From NCBI GenBank assembly GCA_945890495.1, contig CAMDCO010000001.1:62001-126000 (forward strand): a DNA stretch of 64,000 bases, written 5' to 3'. Made by a program: the position numbers and the translations under genes. The DNA is from Bordetella parapertussis. Lineage in GTDB: Bacteria > Pseudomonadota > Gammaproteobacteria > Burkholderiales > Thiobacillaceae. Shown one piece after another: positions 58,013 through 64,000 of this stretch (positions are counted from its first letter, which is position 1; each line of letters starts with the position of its first letter). The notes under the pieces were generated by a model. It did no database searches. It was given only the letters and a program-made list of their open reading frames with translations, and had not been told where the DNA came from.

Positions 58013-58701
58013 GGCGGGGATTCCAGGTTATTTAGATGCGGACGCAGGCGCGGCAACAAGACACGGGCGCTATCATTGATGCCGCGTCCCACTGCGCGCG
58101 AGGTAATGGTCGCGCCAGAGATCGCGTCGATCTCCCAGGGATTGCGTTTGCTGCCATGTTTCACCGTCCGGATCGGATGAGCAAGGCCCTGACCGGAGGC
58201 ATCCAACCGTGCATCAAGGGCAACAAAGTTTTTCTGGAAGGCCGCGTCCGTGCGGATCTTGTCACCAATGCCCGGCGTCTCGCGATGCGCCCCGACGGCA
58301 AAACCGATGATCGCCTGCCGCTGCGGGTCATAGGCGTACAGCACCCGCACCACATCGGCATAACCGACCGCACCCGCCTCGGCCACCAAACCACGCAGAT
58401 GACGATGGGCATCGTAGACCGCATAAACGCGCTGGGCCCCCTTGGGCATCGCTTGGCCCAACCGCAACGGGATCGTTCCTTGCGCACTCACAGCATGAAT
58501 ATGCAAGGCCACCCCTTCAGGGATGAGGGAGAAGATTGACCGCTCCAAGGCAATACGCCGATTCTTGGCGATCGGGTCCAGCGTGCTTTGAAAGGCCGCA
58601 ACGATTAGCACCCCGCACAACAGAGCGACTCCGCCGAGCGTGGCGACCAAGCGCCAACCGGCCGTCACTTCTGCCACAGGATTCGGCAACGGCTCGCTCA
58701 T
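58009..58701 (-). CDS. rnfG: Electron transport complex subunit RnfG
   Basis: 230 residues: one N-terminal transmembrane helix (LVATLGGVALLCGVLIVAAF), then a periplasmic FMN-binding domain. SGATITSRAVG near residue 195 contains the Thr that carries covalent FMN (S-G-A-T-x-T/S), and HRETPGIGDKI is the conserved loop. FMN attachment needs ApbE, which is not in this window. Overlaps with rnfD and rnfE show operon structure. Confidence 0.95.
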   Translation of the reverse strand: MSEPLPNPVAEVTAGWRLVATLGGVALLCGVLIVAAFQSTLDPIAKNRRIALERSIFSLIPEGVALHIHAVSAQGTIPLRLGQAMPKGAQRVYAVYDAHRHLRGLVAEAGAVGYADVVRVLYAYDPQRQAIIGFAVGAHRETPGIGDKIRTDAAFQKNFVALDARLDASGQGLAHPIRTVKHGSKRNPWEIDAISGATITSRAVGRGINDSARVLLPRLRPHLNNLESPP

Positions 58702-59738
58702 GACGCCCCCCTCCGTGGCTTGCGCCGCCCGAAGACGCGCGTCGGCAAGCTGCGATCAAGCAAGGGCGCTAGCGCATTACCGAACAGGATGGCATACATC
58801 ACCCCCTCGGACAGGCCGCCAAAATAGCGGATCAGGACCGTCACCGTGCCGATGAGGATCGCGTAGGCCCAGACGGCCAGCGGCGTCACCGGCGAGGTCG
58901 CCATGTCGGTCGCCATGAACATGGCTCCCAACATGAGGCCACCCGACAGCAGGACGAAGACGGGCGGCGGGAAAAAATCAGGGTTGTAGAGATGAAAAGC
59001 GTAGGCCAAGGCTACGGCAGACCCCATCATGCCCACCGGGATACGCCAGTCGAGCATGCCGCGCAAGGCCAGATAAAGCCCACAAACCAAGACCAACATC
59101 GCCGATGTCTCGCCCACGGAGGCGGTGGCAATACCCAGAAGCAGGTCCTCCGGTGCCGTCAGTTGATGCTGAAACTTCCACATAGCCAACGGCGTTGCGC
59201 CGGTGAACGCATCCGCCGAAGCCGCCTTGGCCCAAACCGTAATATCGGGCGGGATCATCAGGGGTGGTGTCAGGGTCGTGGGGATGAATTCATGGAATCG
59301 GTTCGGGGCATAACTCGGGGCCCAGGTCGCAATCGCCGACGGGAAAGCGGCCTGCACAAAGGCCCTCCCAACGAGGGCCGGGTTGAATACATTCATACCT
59401 AGGCCACCGAACAGGATCTTGCCCAACCCCATCGCCACCACTGCGGCCACGGCCGTCATCCAGAGCGGAAACGAGGGCGGCAGGACCAAGGCCAGCAGGA
59501 TGCCGGTGATCATCGCGCTCCAATCCGACAGGGTCGAGGATTGTCCGGAAAGACGGTTAAACAGACGCTCGGTAGCCAGGCACACAATGACCGAGGTTAG
59601 CAGCAGCGCCAATGCGGACAAACCATATAACCAGATTGAAAACAGCGCGATCGGAAGCAAGGCCAGCACTACGTTGAGCATGATGCTCTCAACGCTGAGT
59701 CCCAGGCGTTCATGTGGGGCGCTACGCAGTTCCGTCAT
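58698..59738 (-). CDS. rnfD: Electron transport complex subunit RnfD
   Basis: 346-residue membrane subunit with about nine transmembrane helices. The covalent FMN Thr lies in DAFTGATPLAMWK (near residue 190). GGLGMNVFNPALVGRAFVQAAFP and DMATSPVTPLAVWAYAILIGTVTVLIRYFGG are Rnf/Nqr signatures. It overlaps rnfG by four bases and starts six bases after rnfC. Confidence 0.95.
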   Translation of the reverse strand: MTELRSAPHERLGLSVESIMLNVVLALLPIALFSIWLYGLSALALLLTSVIVCLATERLFNRLSGQSSTLSDWSAMITGILLALVLPPSFPLWMTAVAAVVAMGLGKILFGGLGMNVFNPALVGRAFVQAAFPSAIATWAPSYAPNRFHEFIPTTLTPPLMIPPDITVWAKAASADAFTGATPLAMWKFQHQLTAPEDLLLGIATASVGETSAMLVLVCGLYLALRGMLDWRIPVGMMGSAVALAYAFHLYNPDFFPPPVFVLLSGGLMLGAMFMATDMATSPVTPLAVWAYAILIGTVTVLIRYFGGLSEGVMYAILFGNALAPLLDRSLPTRVFGRRKPRRGAS

Positions 59739-59744
59739 CGGGTA

Positions 59745-61199
59745 TCAGGCGGCACGCGCACGCAACAAGCCCTTGGCGACGCGAAATTGCTGCACGAGAG
59801 GGATGCCGGACGGGCAAACCCAAGTACAACAACCGCACTCAAAGCAATCCGCAAGATGGTAGTCGGCGCTCATACTGTCATAGTCCCGTTTCGCGGCCAG
59901 CATCCCAAGCAGGGCGGGATTGAGCCCCATGGGACAGGCCTGAACACATTCGCCACACTTGATGCAAGGGTACACCTTTGCAACCGTTTCCCGCCTAACC
60001 CATTCACGGTCATACACCAAAATCCCAGTCACGCCCTTGGTGACGGGGGCGTCCAGCGAAGTAATGGCCTGGCCCATCATGGATCCGCCGAGGACAACCT
60101 CCAACTCGGCGGGAGCCTCACCCTCCAGCGCGCCCAAACATTGCAACACATGACGGATCGGTGTGCCCAACGGCACCCAGAAATTACCCGGTCGCTTGAC
60201 GGCCGGGCCGGTCACCGTCACCACCCGCTCGGTCAAGCCCTCGCCCGCCGGTAGCAAACGACCCAGCAAGGTCAGAGTACCCACATTATTGACGACCACA
60301 CCGATCTCCGAGGGCAGGCCGCCCGCGGGCACCTCCAGGCCCAGAAGCGACTTGATCAGCATCTTTTCGGCGCCCTGCGGATACTTGGTCTGCACCATCT
60401 CAATCGTTACCCGCCCATCCGCCGGCAGAAACGGGGTCAGTACCGCCACAGCATCGGGCTTGTTATCCTCAATGCCGATGATGGCGCGCCGGGCCCCCAC
60501 CGCGCGCATCGCGTAGCCGATGCCACGCATCAAATCGGCTGGATGTTCGATCATGGTACGGTGATCGCAAGTCAAATACGGCTCGCATTCGCAACCATTA
60601 ACCACCAAGGTATGGATGCGGCGCTCAGGGGGGATGCTCAGCTTGACATGACTAGGGAAGGCCGCGCCGCCCAATCCCACCATCCCGCAGTCTTTGACCG
60701 CCGCAATGATCTCTTCGGGCGCGAGCGCATCCATATCGCGTAGCTCACGCCAGAGCACCTCTTGGGTGGAAGACTCGTAGGCACGGATGATGATGCTTTC
60801 CACCCACGCTCCTGAGGCTGACGGGTGCAACCGGATCGCCTCAACTCGCCCGGTGACAGGGGAATGCAAGGGAACGGACATGAAACCATCGGCCCGTGCA
60901 ATAGGTTGACCGCGAACCACTTCCTCCCCGGGTCGGACAAGGGGTACTGCCGGCTTGCCGATGTGCTGCGCGAGGGGGAGGGAGATGCGCGGCGCATACG
61001 GCAACCGACGAATCGGCTTGCCGGCAGTACTCTTGTGCGTGTCGGGATGAACCCCGCGCGCGAAACTTTTGCGCCTGAACAGCGAAACAAGATACGAAGA
61101 AACGAAGAAGGCTCTAGAAGGCCTCTCGTCTTGCGGAGAGGGCAGAGAACAATCTGCCTCAAGCCCCCCACTTCGTTCCATGATCGGTCCAGTATCCAT
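59745..61199 (-). CDS. rnfC: Electron transport complex subunit RnfC
   Basis: Peripheral subunit binding NADH/FMN and two [4Fe-4S] clusters. FARGVHPDTHKSTAGKPI marks the normal N terminus; GLGGAAFPSHVKL and VVNGCECEPYLTCD the FMN-type core, then an SLBB segment, and CIKCGECVQACPMGLNP and CFECGCCTWVCPSGIPL the clusters. ATG 61199 is my choice (484 residues). About 50 residues precede the usual start and are encoded across a CCTCTC/GAGAGG palindrome, suggesting repeat-derived sequence; ATG 61181 is possible too. Confidence 0.92.
   Translation of the reverse strand: MDTGPIMERSGGLEADCSLPSPQDERPSRAFFVSSYLVSLFRRKSFARGVHPDTHKSTAGKPIRRLPYAPRISLPLAQHIGKPAVPLVRPGEEVVRGQPIARADGFMSVPLHSPVTGRVEAIRLHPSASGAWVESIIIRAYESSTQEVLWRELRDMDALAPEEIIAAVKDCGMVGLGGAAFPSHVKLSIPPERRIHTLVVNGCECEPYLTCDHRTMIEHPADLMRGIGYAMRAVGARRAIIGIEDNKPDAVAVLTPFLPADGRVTIEMVQTKYPQGAEKMLIKSLLGLEVPAGGLPSEIGVVVNNVGTLTLLGRLLPAGEGLTERVVTVTGPAVKRPGNFWVPLGTPIRHVLQCLGALEGEAPAELEVVLGGSMMGQAITSLDAPVTKGVTGILVYDREWVRRETVAKVYPCIKCGECVQACPMGLNPALLGMLAAKRDYDSMSADYHLADCFECGCCTWVCPSGIPLVQQFRVAKGLLRARAA
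61122..61142. repeat. Palindrome inside the 5' part of rnfC
   Basis: CCTCTC-GTCTTGCG-GAGAGG resembles half of the CCCTCTCCCGC-type intergenic repeats common in proteobacteria. On the coding strand it gives LPSPQDERPSRA, within the extra N-terminal ~50 residues of RnfC. That it is an inserted element is inference. Confidence 0.45.
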
Positions 61200-61213
61200 G
61201 ACGATGGTATGGC

Positions 61214-63979
61214 TCAGTTGTATTTTGCCGCCCGAGCCATCCATTTCTCGATGCCCGGTTCATTCATGTTCCACGGGGTCCCCGGATGCAGGCAGCCCGA
61301 AGTACATTTCTCTGCGGCCTTGACGATGTCGGGAAACTTCGCACCCTGTGGGTTCACCACAATGGCCAGTTTCTGGTCGTTATAGGCAAACACCTTGGGC
61401 GCGATCGTGGTGCACTCGTCACAGGCCGCGCAATCGGGCGTATCGATATAGACCGGCTCATAACCCTCGGCGACTGCCAAGGGATTGGCCTGCGAAGGCC
61501 CGGTAGATGCGGATGGCGCAGCCCCCATGCCCAACCCAGTCAGGCTGGCCGTCAGATGCGCGAGGATCTCCGCCCGCGCTTTTTCAACGATCGCCGCCTC
61601 ATCGCCCAGCGCCACAGCGGATTTGGCCACATCTTTAAGTTGATGCCAGAACGCCAAGCGCTCCTCACACGCGTTGACCAAGGCCTGCGAAACCATAACC
61701 CGCATCAGCCGGTTCTTTTTGTCCACCGCCCAGATGAACGGGAAACGGCCCTCGCGCTCGGCCGCAGGCAAGCGGAGAAAGTCTGCCATCAGCACCATGT
61801 CATCGTTCCAGGTCTCCGGCGGAGCCTTCTTGAACTGCTTGGCAAAGCGGCCTTCCGTCAGGGCGAAGTCGGCAAAGGTCATCGGCAAGGCCATCTTCTG
61901 CTTCTGTCCCGCTTCATCGACATAAGCCAGCGTATATTCAGGCCAATCGGTCTCCGGTGAAGGATTGCCATCAAGGCTGACGCACTCGCTAAAGGTCGTC
62001 CCCTGATCGGGGTCGTAACGGAACAGCGAGTAAGCGCGTGACTCGACCGCCAACCGCGACTGCTCGACGGAACGGTCATCGCCCACGCCATGTTCGGGCG
62101 GACACACAGCGTAGATGTTGAACAGGGCCGGGCGGCGCGAATTGAGGCCATCGATATAGCTCTCGATGAGGTGCGTCGGGTGGGCGATGGTGCTCTGCGC
62201 CACATAGGCCGAGCGGTGCGCCATACCAATGAGCGCGATCTCCTTGCGGATCTCTTTTTTGCCCGCTGCGTGTTTTCCAAAGGGTGTCATATCCGCCACC
62301 TGGGCCACAAAGGTAGAGCTTGCCGCCTGACCGCCGGTATTTGAATACACCTGGGTATCGACGACCAGAATCTTGATCGGCTTGCCCGTCATCAAGGCAC
62401 GCGACAGGTTCTGGAAACCGATGTCGTACATCGCCCCATCGCCGCCAATCGCCACAACCGGCGGACACAGTTTCCACTCTTCGTCCGTAAAGGTTTCCCA
62501 GTTGTAATAGGTGAGTTCGGCATCCTCTGTGTGCGGATCGTAACCACGCTCGAGTTCAATCTCAGCCATGCGGATGGCCTTGAACCCGTCCGCCATGCGC
62601 GTCATATGCCCTTCGAACAGCCCGAGAGCGACCGAGGGCGAATCCTGGAACAGGTGTGAGGTCCATGGGAACGGATAGGGATTAAAGGGGAAAGTCGACC
62701 CCCACACCGAGGTGCACCCCGTCGAATTGACGATACCCATGGCGGCGCGCCCCCGTCCCGTCGGACCCTCCAGATAGCGCCACTTGAGGTCTCTGAGGCG
62801 TTCCAAGATCTGGGTCACCCAGCGTAACCACGGCTGATCGATCGGCGGCGCGGCATGGTGGGCGTCCAAGTCTTCGGACAGGTTCGCCAGGGTCAGGTCA
62901 TCGCCCTGATGCGCCGCAAGGGACTGCAGGACCGCCTGCGTATCGGTCAGGTTTACCGCCTCGGTCAAGCGCATGCGGATATGTTTTTCCAGCCCGACGA
63001 TCAGGGTGTCAATTTTTTCCAGATGGGCCTCTACGCGCGGCTGCATCAGGGCTGTCACCGTGCTGGTAAAAAGGTGGATGGCGGTCTTCTCGCCACAGCC
63101 CAGACAGGCCCCATCGCCGCAAGCCATAGCGTTGTAGTTCTGCTTGGTCAGCAGCAGGGTTTCCAGTGCACCAATCTTCTCGTCGAGGTCGTCGATGCGG
63201 CTATAGGATTTAGGGGTCGTGGGCAGGTCAAGCCAGAACTGCCAGTCGCGGCGCAATGCATCGATGCTGTCCTGGGTCTGGGTCACCATTTTCAGGGCAT
63301 CGTCATCGCAGACATCCACGCAAAGGGCGCAGCCCTTGCAGGTATAGGGATTAACGGTAATAGAGAACAACCCACCAGCCCCCTTCGCCTTCTTCTCAGG
63401 ATTGACCCAGTAGGGCTTGGTGGTCGCGAGCTGGAACTCGCCCAGGGCATCGGTTAGCAAACGGTACTCATCCCGCAAGGGCTCCGCATCGGCACCTGCC
63501 GTGGCCAGAGCCTCCTCTACCGTCGCCTCGAGGGCGACCTTCAGGCGAGCACGCACATCCACTCCATCACGATCAAGCACACCGCGCAGGCGTTTCTCGA
63601 TCGCCCGGGCGCCCTTGCGCAGGAAGCGGGTCGGGCGGCCGCCCATCTCAATACGGCCGATCGCACTATTCAGGACATCACCAACCGTCGAGACCAGACC
63701 CGGAATTGCCGAGTCCGGGCACTGGGTGTAACAGTTCCCACAGGCCGTGCAGTTCTCGGCGATCCACACCGGGTGCTCGAAACGGATCTGCGTCATATCG
63801 CGGAACACGCCCGTCACGGCCGGGATCAGGGCCATCCCCATAAAGGGATCGGCTAGGCTGTCCGAGCCGCGCCCCGTCATGTAGAAACTACCGGTCTGTT
63901 CCCAAAACCGGTGTATATCGGCCTGCTTCGAACCGGCCTCTGCCGAGGTTTCAGGCTGCTGGGTCAGCATAATGGGCAA
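61214..63979 (-). CDS. Pyruvate:ferredoxin oxidoreductase, TPP and iron-sulfur part (frame open to window edge)
   Basis: NifJ-type C-terminal half: catalyses pyruvate + CoA to acetyl-CoA + CO2 with ferredoxin reduction. Order: 4Fe-4S CTACGNCYTQCPDSA (about 75-90), 4Fe-4S CKGCALCVDVCDDDAL (about 213-228), CGDGACLGCGEKTAIHLF, the TPP domain IGGDGAMYDIGFQN and TQVYSNTGGQ (about 535-580), and a C-terminal ferredoxin-like CAACDECTTIAPKVF. The pyruvate-binding/gamma domains (~630 residues in NifJ) are absent and probably lie to the right, either as a separate subunit or in frame, since no stop occurs before base 64000. TTG 63979 or ATG 63970 could be starts. Confidence 0.85.
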   Translation of the reverse strand: MPIMLTQQPETSAEAGSKQADIHRFWEQTGSFYMTGRGSDSLADPFMGMALIPAVTGVFRDMTQIRFEHPVWIAENCTACGNCYTQCPDSAIPGLVSTVGDVLNSAIGRIEMGGRPTRFLRKGARAIEKRLRGVLDRDGVDVRARLKVALEATVEEALATAGADAEPLRDEYRLLTDALGEFQLATTKPYWVNPEKKAKGAGGLFSITVNPYTCKGCALCVDVCDDDALKMVTQTQDSIDALRRDWQFWLDLPTTPKSYSRIDDLDEKIGALETLLLTKQNYNAMACGDGACLGCGEKTAIHLFTSTVTALMQPRVEAHLEKIDTLIVGLEKHIRMRLTEAVNLTDTQAVLQSLAAHQGDDLTLANLSEDLDAHHAAPPIDQPWLRWVTQILERLRDLKWRYLEGPTGRGRAAMGIVNSTGCTSVWGSTFPFNPYPFPWTSHLFQDSPSVALGLFEGHMTRMADGFKAIRMAEIELERGYDPHTEDAELTYYNWETFTDEEWKLCPPVVAIGGDGAMYDIGFQNLSRALMTGKPIKILVVDTQVYSNTGGQAASSTFVAQVADMTPFGKHAAGKKEIRKEIALIGMAHRSAYVAQSTIAHPTHLIESYIDGLNSRRPALFNIYAVCPPEHGVGDDRSVEQSRLAVESRAYSLFRYDPDQGTTFSECVSLDGNPSPETDWPEYTLAYVDEAGQKQKMALPMTFADFALTEGRFAKQFKKAPPETWNDDMVLMADFLRLPAAEREGRFPFIWAVDKKNRLMRVMVSQALVNACEERLAFWHQLKDVAKSAVALGDEAAIVEKARAEILAHLTASLTGLGMGAAPSASTGPSQANPLAVAEGYEPVYIDTPDCAACDECTTIAPKVFAYNDQKLAIVVNPQGAKFPDIVKAAEKCTSGCLHPGTPWNMNEPGIEKWMARAAKYN

Positions 63980-64000
63980 GGCGGCCCGGGCCCGAAGCGG

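Overview
The window looks like chromosomal DNA from a gammaproteobacterium. Four things point there: the order aroQ-accB-accC-prmA, a complete iscRSUA-hscBA-fdx-iscX operon with a recognisable IscR site, glnA-ntrBC with NtrC and sigma-54 signals, and a lipid A/inner-core LPS locus (msbA, waaC, waaF, waaQ, hldD, hldE, gmhA). A two-subunit glycine decarboxylase (GcvPA/GcvPB) and a pyruvate:ferredoxin oxidoreductase next to Rnf genes suggest a sulfur-bacterium-like lineage (Chromatiales or relatives) with anaerobic or microaerobic metabolism. That placement is inference; no rRNA is present. I see no tRNA, rRNA, CRISPR array, insertion sequence or prophage.

Layout. (1) 0-9.4 kb, minus strand: twelve closely packed genes, aroQ-accB-accC-[DUF4160-DUF2442 pair]-prmA-zinc-ribbon membrane protein-gcvT-gcvH-gcvPA-gcvPB-dgkA. 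(2) 9.5-33.9 kb: LPS/heptose region with waaC, about ten glycosyltransferases, an O-antigen ligase-like protein, a Cys-phosphatase, msbA, waaF, hldD, hldE and gmhA. Toxin-antitoxin-type cassettes lie among them: a tandem array of nucleotidyltransferase (MNT) and HEPN/HepT-like genes (10.5-13.3 kb), a Phd/VapB-PIN pair (24.8-25.4 kb), and a VapB antitoxin with only a remnant of its VapC (27.6-27.9 kb). (3) 33.9-42.4 kb: mgtE, mtgA, aroE, glnA, ntrB, ntrC and an AEC transporter. (4) 42.4-49.9 kb: the isc operon with a DUF3050 gene between hscA and fdx, a repeat-rich gap, and cysE. (5) 50-56.6 kb: trmJ, suhB, a B12-type radical SAM protein, mutS and two small downstream genes. (6) 56.6-64 kb: a small Cys-rich membrane protein, rnfA, rnfE, rnfG, rnfD, rnfC and the TPP/iron-sulfur part of a pyruvate:ferredoxin oxidoreductase whose frame is open to the window edge.

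How the parts work together. The LPS genes make ADP-heptose (gmhA, hldE, hldD), add heptoses and outer sugars (waaC, waaF, waaQ and other transferases), attach a polymer (WaaL-like) and flip lipid A-core (MsbA). GlnA and NtrBC form the nitrogen-control circuit, with matching NtrC/sigma-54 sites before glnA and before ntrB. IscR probably represses its own operon through a site seen in the sequence. PFOR could feed reduced ferredoxin or direct electrons into Rnf, but no rnfB is present in the window.

Most unusual points: three toxin-type genes (two HepT-like, one VapC) survive as minigenes that keep the start and C-terminal end but lack the middle; the MNT/HEPN array carries a partial duplication; the PFOR-Rnf cluster has a tiny Cys-rich membrane protein where rnfB might be expected; DUF3050 sits in the isc operon; and palindromic repeats appear both between genes and apparently inside waaF and rnfC.
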